NCBI GenBank assembly: GCA_041395325.1
Contig: JAWLAT010000006.1
Location: forward strand, 124,001 to 188,000
DNA: 64,000 bases
Origin: JAWLAT01 sp041395325
Lineage (GTDB): Bacteria; Pseudomonadota; Gammaproteobacteria; Xanthomonadales; SZUA-5
Reading direction: 5' to 3'
In this document: in pieces, positions 51,799 to 60,456 of the stretch
Position numbering within the stretch: the first letter of the stretch is position 1
Layout of the letters: each line of letters opens with the position of its first letter
Made by a program: the position numbers and the translations under genes
Notes under the pieces: model-generated
The model's input: the letters and a program-made list of their open reading frames with translations, nothing else
Database searches by the model: none
What the model was told of the DNA's origin: nothing

Positions 51799-53138
51799 TG
51801 GAATTGCAGCAGCTGTGGGACAACGCTCTGGCCGCGATGCAGCAATTGCGCCAGCCGGTCCAGCTGTTCCAGTTTGCAGTCAGCCTGCTCGCTCTGGGCA
51901 TGGCCTTCTGGCTGGGACGACGCTGGCAGGGCCGCGGTGGGGAAGGCCTGCGCGGCGATCTGCAGCAGCGGCTATTGCGACCGGCCATTGTCGTGATCGT
52001 TGCACTGCTGGGGCTGGGCGCCCTGCGCCTGCTGCAACTGCCCTACCGCATCCTCGCGCTGGTCTGCGTACTGGCCTTCTCAATGCTGCTGATCCGCAGC
52101 CTGGCGTACACGCTGCGTCGCGTATTGCGCCCGGGACCGATGCTCGCTGCCAGCGAGCAACTGGTCAGCGGCGTGATCTGGCTCGGCTTCGCGCTGTATC
52201 TGCTCGGCTGGCTGCAACCCTCGTTGAATCTGCTCGATCAGGCCGCCCTGCAGATGGGCGACAACCGCTTCTCGCTGTTGGATCTGCTTTCGCTGCTGGC
52301 CACGGCCGCGGTGCTGCTGATCCTCGGCGGCCTGCTCTCCAGCGCGCTGGAGAAGCGGCTGATGAGTGTGCAGCAGCTGTCGATCGGCTTCCGCGTCGGC
52401 GCCTCCAAGGTGCTGCGCTTCGTGCTGATTCTGCTGGCAATGCTGGTGGCGCTGAATCTGGTCGGGATCAATCTCACCTCCCTGGCCGTGTTCTCCGGTG
52501 CCCTCGGCGTCGGCCTGGGCTTCGGTCTGCAACGCATCGCCTCCAACTTCATTTCGGGTTTCATCCTGATCATGGATCGCTCGATCCGGCCGGGCGATGT
52601 CATCACCATCGGCGACAGTTTCGGCTGGGTCCAGGAACTCAATGCGCGCTATGTGGTGGTGCGCAATCGCGACGGCGTCGACACCCTGATTCCCAACGAG
52701 AATCTGATCACCAGCGAAGTGATCAACTGGAGCTACAGCGACAGCGCCGTTCGACTCAAGGCACCCGTGCAGATCAGCTATGACGACGACCCGGAACAGG
52801 CCATGAGCCTGATGGTCGAGGTCGCCCGCGCGCATCCGCGGGTGCAGGACAACCCGGCCCCCGTCGGCCGGCTGATGGGATTTGGTGACAGCGGCATCGA
52901 CATGGAATTGCGGGTCTGGATCCGCGATCCGCAGGAAGGCGTCAACAACATCCGCTCCGAACTGAACCTGGGCATCTGGAAGGCCTTCAAGCAGGCGGGT
53001 ATCACCATCCCCTTCCCGCAGCGGGATGTGCGGCTCATCCGGGTTGGTGAGCCCCAGGTTGGGCAGCGTGCGGATTCAGGGGAAGGCGCCGAGCCAGAAT
53101 CCGATGCAGATCCGGATCGGTCAGCCGCGCGGGACTGA
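51798..53138 (+). CDS. MscS-family mechanosensitive channel
   Basis: This 446-residue inner-membrane protein has an N-terminal helix, about five hydrophobic segments, and the MscS core. The pore-lining helix includes AVFSGALGVGLGFGLQRIASNFISG. The soluble beta domain has DRSIRPGDVITIGDSFGWVQELNARY, DTLIPNENLITSEVINWS and DIELRVWI-type strands. The C-terminus is acidic. Osmotic release is the expected role. It overlaps moeB as TGATG, an unusual neighbour for a channel. Confidence 0.92.
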   Translation: MELQQLWDNALAAMQQLRQPVQLFQFAVSLLALGMAFWLGRRWQGRGGEGLRGDLQQRLLRPAIVVIVALLGLGALRLLQLPYRILALVCVLAFSMLLIRSLAYTLRRVLRPGPMLAASEQLVSGVIWLGFALYLLGWLQPSLNLLDQAALQMGDNRFSLLDLLSLLATAAVLLILGGLLSSALEKRLMSVQQLSIGFRVGASKVLRFVLILLAMLVALNLVGINLTSLAVFSGALGVGLGFGLQRIASNFISGFILIMDRSIRPGDVITIGDSFGWVQELNARYVVVRNRDGVDTLIPNENLITSEVINWSYSDSAVRLKAPVQISYDDDPEQAMSLMVEVARAHPRVQDNPAPVGRLMGFGDSGIDMELRVWIRDPQEGVNNIRSELNLGIWKAFKQAGITIPFPQRDVRLIRVGEPQVGQRADSGEGAEPESDADPDRSAARD

Positions 53139-53163
53139 CCTGCTGCTTGGTTCGTGATGCGTT

Positions 53164-53619
53164 TCAGTCCAAACGCTGCAGCACAACGACATGGGATTGC
53201 GGCTGTCCGTCCTCGCCGTCCCACTGCTGGGTCACGTGAACGGTCCTGGTGTCGATGCGCTCCCAACAGAATCGACTCGGCGCCGCCACCGGGTCGAAGC
53301 AGGCCTTGCCGTCGACCACCTCGCTGGCCTGCCAGCGATAGACGTCCCAACTGGACGTGATGCTGCCGGCCGCCAGTTCCACCACACTGCGATCGGTCAC
53401 TTCGTCGAAATTCGCATCGGCGTAGCGGCTGGAGACCAGCCGATGGGTCCCTTCAAAGGCGTATTGCTCGTAGAACAACGCGCCATCCGGACTGGTGCCT
53501 TGCCATTGGCCCTGCAGGAAGCCCAGCCGCGCAAAGTCTTCCTCAGAAAAATCCGACTTCGCATTCGCCGAGACACTGCCGGCGAGAAACGCCAGGCAAA
53601 CGAGCATCGGGCACTTCAT
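53164..53619 (-). CDS. Exported hypothetical protein, lipocalin-like
   Basis: This 151-residue protein has a signal peptide (hydrophobic run ending SVSANA). The mature domain starts LGFLQGQWQGTSPDGALFYEQYAF, with alternating beta strands and SSWDVYRWQASEVVDGKACFD. The pattern is that of small lipocalin-like beta-barrels, and I cannot name the family firmly. The ATG at 53619 has AGGA upstream. It converges with the MscS gene (25 bases apart). Confidence 0.72.
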   Translation of the reverse strand: MKCPMLVCLAFLAGSVSANAKSDFSEEDFARLGFLQGQWQGTSPDGALFYEQYAFEGTHRLVSSRYADANFDEVTDRSVVELAAGSITSSWDVYRWQASEVVDGKACFDPVAAPSRFCWERIDTRTVHVTQQWDGEDGQPQSHVVVLQRLD

Positions 53620-53750
53620 GGCCTGTTCCTGGGCGGCAGTCGGGCGGCAAGCATAGCGGAGGCTCTCCATAGGTGGCCCGTTCGCACTCTGCGCGCGACC
53701 TGGTTTCTGCCTCAGCGCCGTCGGCTGACCCGCACCTGCGCACCCGAACG

Positions 53751-55127
53751 TCAGTCGTGAAACGGCGTGGGCTGATGGTTGTCGAAGCGCGTGTACTGGC
53801 CGCGGAAGGTGAGCTTGACGGTACCGGTGGGACCGTTTCGCTGTTTGGTGATGATCACCTCTGCCACACCCTTGTCGGCACTTTCCGGGTGATAGTACTC
53901 ATCGCGATAGAGCATGATCACGAGGTCCGCATCCTGCTCGATCGAACCTGACTCACGCAGATCCGACATCATCGGGCGCTTGTCGGTGCGTTGTTCCACG
54001 CCACGATTGAGCTGCGACAGGGCGATCACAGGCACGCCGAGCTCTTTCGCGGTCGCCTTCAGACCACGAGAGATGGCCGAAATCTCGGTGGCGCGATTCT
54101 CGTTGCTGTCGGGCACCTGCATCAGCTGCAGATAGTCGACCACGATCAGCCCCAGCCCATGCTCTCGCTTGAGTCGACGAGCCTTGCCGATCAACTCGGC
54201 CGGTGTCAGTGCAGGTGTGTCGTCGACGTACAGCTTGGCCTGGCTGATCATTTTCAGATTGTCAGCCAGCTTGGCCCATTCGTGATCGTCCAGGCGACCG
54301 GTGCGCAGGCGCCCCTGATCGATTCGGCACAGGCTCGACAGCACACGCATGGTGAGCTGGACCGCGCTCATTTCCATGCTGAACACGCCGACCGGCTGGC
54401 CGGAGCGCACCGATACGTATTCGGCGATGTTCATCGAGAAGGCCGTCTTGCCCATCGACGGGCGGGCCGCGATGATCACCAGATCACCGGGATGCAAGCC
54501 GCTGGTCATCCGGTCGAAATCGGAGAAGCCGGTCGCCAGACCCGTGACATCCTGCGGGTTGTTGAAGCGCTGCTCGATGGTCCGGTAGGCCTCGCCGAGC
54601 ATCTCTCGCATGCTCTGGAAGCCACCAGCCGAGCGTTCGCCCAGCTGGCTGATGCGGAAGACCTGCTCCTCGGCCAGATTGAGCAGATCCTTGGTCGAGC
54701 GACCTTCGGGTCGGTAGATGCTGTCGACGATCGCGGTGCCCGCATCAAGCAGTCGACGGGCGACGGCCTTGTCGCGAACGATGTCGGCATGCGCGGTGAT
54801 GCCCACTGCACCCGGTGCGTTGTTGGCCAGTTCGACCAGATAGGCCAAGCCGCCAGCGTCCTCCAACTTGTGCTGTCGCTCCAGCAACTCGGCCACTGTG
54901 ATCGGGTCAGCCGGTTGTGAGCGTTCCTTCAGCTCATTGATCGCGTTGAAGATCAGTGCGTGATCATGACGGTGAAAGTCGTCACCCCGCACGCGGCCGG
55001 TGACCCGATCGAAGGCCTCGTCGACGAGCATCAAACCACCGATCAGCGCCTGCTCGGCCTCGACCGAGAAGGGCATGACCTTGGTCAGCTGGCTCAGGGC
55101 TTCGCGCGCGACACCACGCTCGGACAT
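53751..55127 (-). CDS. dnaB: Replicative DNA helicase DnaB
   Basis: This 458-residue hexameric 5'-3' helicase unwinds DNA at the replication fork. The N-terminal primase-interaction domain has MPFSVEAEQALIGGLM. The C-terminal RecA-like domain has Walker A in ARPSMGKTAFSMNIAEY, GVFSMEM, the Walker B region LIVVDYLQLM, and LSQLNRGVEQR. A GTG start at 55166 is also in frame. The ATG at 55127 is preferred because GGGGA lies just upstream and it gives the normal N-terminus. A strong terminator separates it from rplI. Confidence 0.95.
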   Translation of the reverse strand: MSERGVAREALSQLTKVMPFSVEAEQALIGGLMLVDEAFDRVTGRVRGDDFHRHDHALIFNAINELKERSQPADPITVAELLERQHKLEDAGGLAYLVELANNAPGAVGITAHADIVRDKAVARRLLDAGTAIVDSIYRPEGRSTKDLLNLAEEQVFRISQLGERSAGGFQSMREMLGEAYRTIEQRFNNPQDVTGLATGFSDFDRMTSGLHPGDLVIIAARPSMGKTAFSMNIAEYVSVRSGQPVGVFSMEMSAVQLTMRVLSSLCRIDQGRLRTGRLDDHEWAKLADNLKMISQAKLYVDDTPALTPAELIGKARRLKREHGLGLIVVDYLQLMQVPDSNENRATEISAISRGLKATAKELGVPVIALSQLNRGVEQRTDKRPMMSDLRESGSIEQDADLVIMLYRDEYYHPESADKGVAEVIITKQRNGPTGTVKLTFRGQYTRFDNHQPTPFHD

Positions 55128-55190
55128 GGTTTCCCCGGCTTGATCGAAGTTGCTGAGTTTAGACACTGCGGCCCGGTTTCAGGGCTGCCG

Positions 55191-55223
55191 AAAAGCAAAC
55201 GGGGCGCACAGGGCGCCCCGTTT
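55191..55223 (-). terminator. Intrinsic terminator between rplI and dnaB
   Basis: A perfect 11-bp stem (AAACGGGGCGC at 55197-55207 with GCGCCCCGTTT at 55213-55223) has a 5-base loop. On the minus strand it is followed by GCTTTT. It lies in the 118 bases between the rplI stop and the dnaB start. It should reduce or end transcription of the ribosomal operon before dnaB. Confidence 0.8.
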
Positions 55224-55245
55224 GTCAGGCACGATCGATCCGAGA

Positions 55246-55695
55246 TCAACTCTCGGGAACGATGTTCACCTTGACGGTCGCGTGGACGTCGGCATGCAGA
55301 TGCACTTCGACCTCGAATTCACCAACGCGACGCAGCGGGCCTTCGCCCATCACCACTTCGCTCTTCTCCAGCGGCATGCCAGCCGCGGTGAAGGCATCGG
55401 CGATGTCGCGAGGACCGACCGAACCATACAGCTTGCCTTCGGTACTGGCATTGGCGGGAATGGTCACTTCCGCCTCGTTCAGCTTGGCGACGCGAGCTTC
55501 GGCGGCAGACAGCGTCTGCGCGGCGCGCTCTTCGTACTCGGCACGACGCTGTTCGAACAGCTCAACGTTGGTCTTGGTCGCCGGCACAGCCTTGCCAAAC
55601 GGGACCAGGAAGTTGCGGCCGTAGCCCGCCTTGACGCGGACCCGGTCACCCAGGTTGCCCAGGTTCTTCACCTTCTGCAGCAGGATGAGTTCCAT
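55246..55695 (-). CDS. rplI: 50S ribosomal protein L9
   Basis: This 149-residue protein is the standard L9. Its N-terminal domain reads MELILLQKVKNLGNLGDRVRVKAGYGRNFLVP, and a long helix joins it to a C-terminal domain ending near FEVEVHLHADVHATVKV. It binds 23S rRNA near L1. It is third in rpsF-rpsR-rplI-dnaB, starting 17 bases after rpsR. Confidence 0.97.
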   Translation of the reverse strand: MELILLQKVKNLGNLGDRVRVKAGYGRNFLVPFGKAVPATKTNVELFEQRRAEYEERAAQTLSAAEARVAKLNEAEVTIPANASTEGKLYGSVGPRDIADAFTAAGMPLEKSEVVMGEGPLRRVGEFEVEVHLHADVHATVKVNIVPES

Positions 55696-55712
55696 GACTT
55701 AGCCTCCTGCGC

Positions 55713-55940
55713 TCAGTTGTGGTTGTCGGTGTACGGCAGCAGCGCCAGGAAACGGGCGCGCTTGATGGCCGTGGCCAGCTGACGCTGGTAGCGGGCCTTG
55801 GTACCGGTGATGCGGCTCGGGACGATCTTGCCCGACTCGCTGACGTACTGCTTGAGCGTGTTGAGATCCTTGTAATCGATCTCGGTGATGCCCTCGGCAG
55901 TGAACTTGCAGAACTTCTTGCGACGGAAGAAACGCGACAT
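55713..55940 (-). CDS. rpsR: 30S ribosomal protein S18
   Basis: This 75-residue protein has the S18 core YKDLNTLKQYVSESGKIVPSRITG, then KYQRQLATAIKRARFLALLPY. The N-terminal FRRKKFCKF leads into it. S18 binds the 30S platform with S6, whose gene is directly upstream. Confidence 0.97.
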   Translation of the reverse strand: MSRFFRRKKFCKFTAEGITEIDYKDLNTLKQYVSESGKIVPSRITGTKARYQRQLATAIKRARFLALLPYTDNHN

Positions 55941-55958
55941 GATCTACTCCTGCTCCGC

Positions 55959-56375
55959 TCAGGCCGACGCGTCGTCGGCGGCGCGGCGATCGTCGTTGCG
56001 ATCACCGTCGTTGCTGTCCGAGGCGTTGTCGTCATCGCGACGGCGCGGCTTCTCGTCCTTGTTCTTCATGATCAGCGACATCTCGGTCACCGCGTCCTTC
56101 ATCGCCACGATCAGGTGACGCAGCACCGCATCGTTGAAGCGGAAGGCGCCTTGCAACTCACGCAGCGCATCCTGGCTGACTTCGATGTTCATCATCACGT
56201 AGTGCGCCTTGACCAGGCGCTGGATCGGATAGGCCAACTGACGACGGCCCCAATCCTCCAGACGGTGAATCACGCCTTCGTTGCTTTCGATCAGATTGCG
56301 ATAGCGTTCCACCATCGCGGGCACCTGCTCACTCTGGTCCGGATGGACCAGAAAGACCACTTCATAATGACGCAT
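55959..56375 (-). CDS. rpsF: 30S ribosomal protein S6 with charged tail
   Basis: This 138-residue protein begins MRHYEVVFLVHPDQSEQVPAMV and has the S6 fold (WGRRQLAYPIQRLVKAHYVMMNIE). The C-terminal 40 residues are rich in Asp and Arg (DDDNASDSNDGDRNDDRR), an acidic tail like the glutamylated tails of some S6 proteins. It heads the ribosomal operon and has its own promoter candidate upstream. Confidence 0.97.
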   Translation of the reverse strand: MRHYEVVFLVHPDQSEQVPAMVERYRNLIESNEGVIHRLEDWGRRQLAYPIQRLVKAHYVMMNIEVSQDALRELQGAFRFNDAVLRHLIVAMKDAVTEMSLIMKNKDEKPRRRDDDNASDSNDGDRNDDRRAADDASA

Positions 56376-56456
56376 GTTGTCCTCTCGGCTTAATCAGCTT
56401 CCCGCCAGCGCGGTGAAGCAAGGTCACGTCAGGCGAGCGCCCGACAAAGAAGCGGA

Positions 56457-56486
56457 ATGATAGCCGGAAAATTCCGCGGACGACAA
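56457..56486 (-). promoter_or_regulatory. Promoter candidate of the rpsF operon
   Basis: Read on the minus strand, TTGTCG (56486-56481) is followed after 18 bases by TATCAT (56462-56457), which matches TATAAT at 5 of 6 positions. The position, about 80 bases ahead of rpsF, leaves room for a leader. The rest of the 225-base gap up to darP holds nothing further I can support. Confidence 0.5.
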
Positions 56487-56600
56487 GTCAAGCGGTCATG
56501 GTCCGGCATCCAGAACCGGGACATTCGATGGATCCGTGCACACTGACGGTGCTGCTCAACGCTAGTCGACGCTGAAGACGACCGATCCCCAGCTCAGGGC

Positions 56601-57122
56601 TCAGCTCGGCATGTCACCCGAAACGGCCTCGCTGAGGAGCCGATACAGTGCCCGGGCGGCCGCAGGCGGTTTGCCGGCGGCCTGCTCACGCGCCGCTTGG
56701 CGCAGCAGTTGCCGCAGCTGTTGTCGATCGGTTTCCGGATGCGCATCGATGAAGGCGGTCACGGCTTCGTCGCCGTCATTGAGCAGTCGCTCGCGCCAGC
56801 GCTCCACGTAGTGCATCTGTGCCACCTGCTGCCGATGCGTCTGCTCGTCCGGTTCCAGTGCGGCACGGATCGGCTCCAGATCGATCTGACGCATTTTCTT
56901 GGCCAGGAACAGGATCTGCCGCCGCTTGGCAATGTGCGAGCTGATCTTGCGTGCCAACGCCAGATCAGCGGCGATCTCGTCGGGCACGGGGACCTTCGCC
57001 AACACACCTGGCTTGGCCTGGACCAGAGCCTCGGCCAGATCCGCTACTTCCTGCGCCTCGCGTTTGCGCTGACTCTTGCTGACTTCCCCGGCGACGAAGT
57101 CGACGTCTTCTGCGTCGGTCAT
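56601..57122 (-). CDS. darP: Ribosome assembly factor DarP (YjgA, DUF615)
   Basis: This 173-residue helical protein has the DUF615 pattern VSKSQRKREAQEVADLAEALV, then ISSHIAKRRQILFLAKKMRQID and ALEPDEQTHRQQVAQMHYVERWRERL. DarP binds pre-50S particles. The ATG at 57122 gives the family N-terminus; a longer in-frame start runs through the pmbA promoter region. It is divergent from pmbA, the arrangement seen in many gammaproteobacteria. Confidence 0.93.
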   Translation of the reverse strand: MTDAEDVDFVAGEVSKSQRKREAQEVADLAEALVQAKPGVLAKVPVPDEIAADLALARKISSHIAKRRQILFLAKKMRQIDLEPIRAALEPDEQTHRQQVAQMHYVERWRERLLNDGDEAVTAFIDAHPETDRQQLRQLLRQAAREQAAGKPPAAARALYRLLSEAVSGDMPS

Positions 57123-57190
57123 CCGCACCCATCCTCTGCACGCTGGAACGATCTGCAACAATACCCGATTGCCCCTGCCTGTCGGATTGC

Positions 57191-58570
57191 ATGAGCACGA
57201 CTGCTGAGCTGACACCCACATCGACTGATCTGCGCGGGGAACTGCCCGAACTGCAACAGCTGGCGCGCGAGCTGTTGTCGCGAGCACGCGCGGCCGGGGC
57301 TGACCAGGCCGAAGTGCAGCTGTCGATCGATGCGGGCCTGGCCGTCAACGTGCGCCAGGGCGAGATCGACACGCTGGAGTACACCCGCGATCGCGGCATT
57401 GCCCTGACCGTCTACTGTGGCGCGCCGGGTGCGTTGCGCAAGGGCGTGGCCAGCACTGCCGATCTGCGCCCGGAGTCGATCCAGCGCACGCTCGACCACG
57501 CGTTGGCGATCGCACGCTACACCGAGGCCGATCCCGCGGCCGGTCTGGCCGATCCCGATCGCCTGGCCCGCGACTGGCCGGAGCTGGACCTGTGGCATCC
57601 GGTCACCATCGATGCGCAAGCGGCCATCGCACTGGCGCAGCGCTGTGAAGCCGCCGGCCTGGCGGCCGATTCCCGCATCGAGAACTCCGAAGGCGCCAGC
57701 CACAATCTCGGTCAGAGCGTCAGCGTCTACGGCAACAGTCATGGCTTTCTGGGCAGCGAAGCGAGCACTCGCTGCTCACTCAGTGCGGTGCTGATCGCCG
57801 GACGTGGCGAGCAAATGCAGCGCGACTACCACTACGACTCGGCCCGAGCGCTGGGCGATCTGCAGGATGCCGAAGCGATCGGTCGCGAAGCTGCCCGGCG
57901 TACGGTCGCGCGACTGGCCCCGCGGGCGATCCGCACCGGCGAGTACCCGGTGCTGTTCACCCCCGAACTGGCGCGTGGTCTGGTCGGCCATCTGTGCGCG
58001 GCCGCCTCGGGCGGTTCGCTGTACCGCAAGGCCTCCTTCCTGCTCGACCAGATCGGCGCCAGCCTGCTGCCGGCGTGGGTACAGATGATCGAGGAACCGC
58101 ATTTGCCCCGCGCACCCGGCAGTTGCGGATTTGACGCCGAAGGCGTGGCGACGAAGCGCCAGGCGCTGATCGCCGACGGCCGGCTGGAGCGTTATCTGCT
58201 CGGCAGCTATTCGGCCCGCAAGCTCGGCCTGAGCAGCACCGGCAACGCCGGCGGTCTGCACAATCTGATCGTCAATGCCAACGCCGGGGATCTGGACGCG
58301 CTGGTGGCCGACACCCCGCGCGGCCTGCTGGTCACCGAGGTCATGGGCCAGGGCGTCAACACGGTCACCGGCGATTATTCACGCGGCGCATCGGGTTTCT
58401 GGATCGAAAATGGCCAGATCGTCCATCCGGTGCAGGAGATCACCATCGCCGGCCAACTGCAGGCGATGTTTGCCGCCATCGACGCCATCGGTGGTGACAC
58501 CGACCGCCGCGGCAACGTACAGATCGGCAGTCTGCGCATCGGCCGGATGACGGTGGCCGCAGGCGACTGA
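57191..58570 (+). CDS. pmbA: Metalloprotease-related protein PmbA (TldE)
   Basis: This 459-residue protein is the TldE/PmbA partner of TldD, acting in processing of modified peptides and CcdA turnover. It has the family N-terminal helix and DTLEYTRDRGIALTVY, with GYSVxGN-like SVYGNSHGFLGS. The C-terminal includes LGSYSARKLGLSSTGNAGG and GVNTVTGDYSRGASGFWIENG. The HExxxH zinc motif is absent, as expected for PmbA. tldD is not in the window. Its stop overlaps the next ATG as TGATG. Confidence 0.95.
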   Translation: MSTTAELTPTSTDLRGELPELQQLARELLSRARAAGADQAEVQLSIDAGLAVNVRQGEIDTLEYTRDRGIALTVYCGAPGALRKGVASTADLRPESIQRTLDHALAIARYTEADPAAGLADPDRLARDWPELDLWHPVTIDAQAAIALAQRCEAAGLAADSRIENSEGASHNLGQSVSVYGNSHGFLGSEASTRCSLSAVLIAGRGEQMQRDYHYDSARALGDLQDAEAIGREAARRTVARLAPRAIRTGEYPVLFTPELARGLVGHLCAAASGGSLYRKASFLLDQIGASLLPAWVQMIEEPHLPRAPGSCGFDAEGVATKRQALIADGRLERYLLGSYSARKLGLSSTGNAGGLHNLIVNANAGDLDALVADTPRGLLVTEVMGQGVNTVTGDYSRGASGFWIENGQIVHPVQEITIAGQLQAMFAAIDAIGGDTDRRGNVQIGSLRIGRMTVAAGD

Positions 58571-59511
58571 TGAGCGCCTCACCCATCCGTTTCGCCTTGC
58601 ATGGCGGCGCTGGCGTCATCGATCGCACCAGTCTGGATGCCGAGCGCGAAGCCGACTGTCATTGGCAACTGCGCAACATTGCCGAACAGGCACATCAGGC
58701 GCTGTTGGCCGGCACCTCGGCCCTGGATGTGGTGCAGCGGGCCGTCGAAGCACTGGAGGACTGCCCCTGGTTCAACGCCGGCCACGGCTCGGTGCTGAAC
58801 GCCGATGGGGTCCCGGAACTGGACGCCGCGCTGATGGACGGCCGCGACCGCCGCTGTGGCGCGGTGGCTGCGCTGCGTGGCCAACGCCATCCCATCCGCG
58901 TGGCCCGCGCGGTGCTCGACGATGGCCAGCATGTGCTGCTGGCTGGAGACGGGGCCGCCCGCTTCGCCATCGAGCAAGGCCTGACTGCGATCGATGACGC
59001 CACCCTGATCACTGCCGAGCGCCATGCCCAGTGGCAACGCGCCTCGGCCAGTGGTCGCGTCAGCCTTGATCACGACGTGGCAATCGAGTCGTCCGATCGC
59101 TGCGGCACGGTTGGCGCTGTCGCCCGGGACTTGCACGGCCATCTGGCGGCTGCCACCTCCACTGGCGGTATGACCAACAAGCGCCCCGGTCGCGTGGGTG
59201 ATACGCCGCTGATCGGCTCAGGCACCTGGGCCGACGATCGGACCGTCTGTGTGTCGACCACTGGCACCGGCGAGCACTTCATCCGAGCTCAGGTGGCTTT
59301 CCTGGTGCACGCACGCATGTGCTTCGACGGCTGCACACTGGCCACGGCTGCAACAGCGGCGTTGGACGAGGTGGCCCAGCTGGGCGGTTGTGGCGGCCTG
59401 ATCGCCATCGCTCATGACGGACAACTGGTGCTGCCCTTCAACACGCCAGGAATGTATCGCGCCTGGATCGACGCCGACGGCCGGGTGGACACCGCGATCT
59501 ACGCGTGCTGA
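58570..59511 (+). CDS. iaaA: Isoaspartyl peptidase / L-asparaginase (Ntn-hydrolase)
   Basis: This 313-residue precursor is a plant-type asparaginase family Ntn-hydrolase. The N-terminal FALHGGAGVI and DCPWFNAGHGSVLN are typical. The self-cleavage and nucleophile Thr180 is in DRCGTVGAVA, after which ATSTGGMTNKRPGRVGDTPLIGSG forms the substrate loop. It should process into alpha and beta subunits and hydrolyse isoaspartyl dipeptides and asparagine. It is coupled to pmbA by a TGATG overlap. Confidence 0.93.
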   Translation: MSASPIRFALHGGAGVIDRTSLDAEREADCHWQLRNIAEQAHQALLAGTSALDVVQRAVEALEDCPWFNAGHGSVLNADGVPELDAALMDGRDRRCGAVAALRGQRHPIRVARAVLDDGQHVLLAGDGAARFAIEQGLTAIDDATLITAERHAQWQRASASGRVSLDHDVAIESSDRCGTVGAVARDLHGHLAAATSTGGMTNKRPGRVGDTPLIGSGTWADDRTVCVSTTGTGEHFIRAQVAFLVHARMCFDGCTLATAATAALDEVAQLGGCGGLIAIAHDGQLVLPFNTPGMYRAWIDADGRVDTAIYAC

Positions 59512-59520
59512 GCTGGCGCC

Positions 59521-60033
59521 TCAGCGCTGACGGCAGCTGACCACCGAGCGATCATCGGCCACGATCCGGGCCTTGATGTTCTGATCGACCTCCGGTTCCA
59601 GCCGATCCACGACGCAGACCTGTTCGCCGATGCGAACGACGGCGAGGAAGGACCGCACCCGATCGTCGTCACCCTGGGTATTGACGCGGACGATCAGGCC
59701 ATAGGGCGACATGCCGTGCGGGCCATGGTCGAAGCGCCATTCGAGCTTGGCACCAAGGGTATTGAAGGCCTCAGTGACGGTACTGGCGAAGTCCAGGTCA
59801 TGCGGCCGCCCACTGGGCTCGACCAGGCTCAGCGATTGACGACCATCGCTGTCTTCCAGCAACACCCGATAGCCGGCGAAGGCCGGGCATTCGCTCAGCG
59901 ACCAGGCCATATCGGCGTTTTCCTGCAGCAACACGCAGCTGTCCACATCCAGGCCCGAATAGGCCGAATCCCCGGCCCAGGCCCATGGTGTCGCCAACAA
60001 CAGCACAGCAGCCCATCGACAATCGCAGCGCAT
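59521..60033 (-). CDS. Exported hypothetical protein
   Basis: This 170-residue protein has a signal peptide (WAAVLLLATPWAWA). The mature domain contains SYSGLDVDSCVLLQ-like text, CPAFAGYRVLLED and paired Cys at the ends (VCVVD, VSCRQR). No family is recognised. The ATG at 60033 has the ribosome site GGAGGT 6 bases upstream. It stops 9 bases after the convergent asparaginase gene. Confidence 0.7.
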   Translation of the reverse strand: MRCDCRWAAVLLLATPWAWAGDSAYSGLDVDSCVLLQENADMAWSLSECPAFAGYRVLLEDSDGRQSLSLVEPSGRPHDLDFASTVTEAFNTLGAKLEWRFDHGPHGMSPYGLIVRVNTQGDDDRVRSFLAVVRIGEQVCVVDRLEPEVDQNIKARIVADDRSVVSCRQR

Positions 60034-60456
60034 GACGACCTCCGCAGCACAGCAACGCATTGACGCGAAGACGCTCGGCAGGACGATGTCAGGGCGGCAT
60101 TGAAAGCACACGGACACGTCTATGGTCGATGCCGATCCCGGATTCGCCGTGACCCGCATCGTCGCCAAGCATCAGACCAGTGCCCGCTACAGCCCACCAT
60201 CCACCATCGCCACCACCGGGTGCCGTCGCCAGCCAGATCCGGCAAGTGCCCGCGCCGAAACGGATCAGAAGGTGGGCGCGGATGTGGGCATTCTAGCGCA
60301 GCGCTTTCACGAATCTCGGACATGCCTTCCCGATTTGGTCATCTGATCCGTGCACCGGGCCCGGATTGATTCGACTTGTAAACGTCATCCGGCATTGGTT
60401 GACCTTGAACCTTCGTCTGCGCCTAATGGCCGCCCCGCCCTTCCTCCAGGCCTACC
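60034..60456 (+). other. Divergent intergenic region
   Basis: These 423 bases separate the exported hypothetical protein from the phosphodiesterase gene. I see no gene here; the short frames carry no family sequence. The only feature I support is a promoter candidate at 60399-60427 near the right end. Confidence 0.5.
60399..60427 (+). promoter_or_regulatory. Sigma70 promoter candidate of the phosphodiesterase gene
   Basis: TTGACC (60399-60404, 5 of 6) and CCTAAT (60422-60427, 4 of 6) are separated by 17 bases. The -10 lacks the usual second-position A. The GTG start is 29 bases after the -10. Confidence 0.45.
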
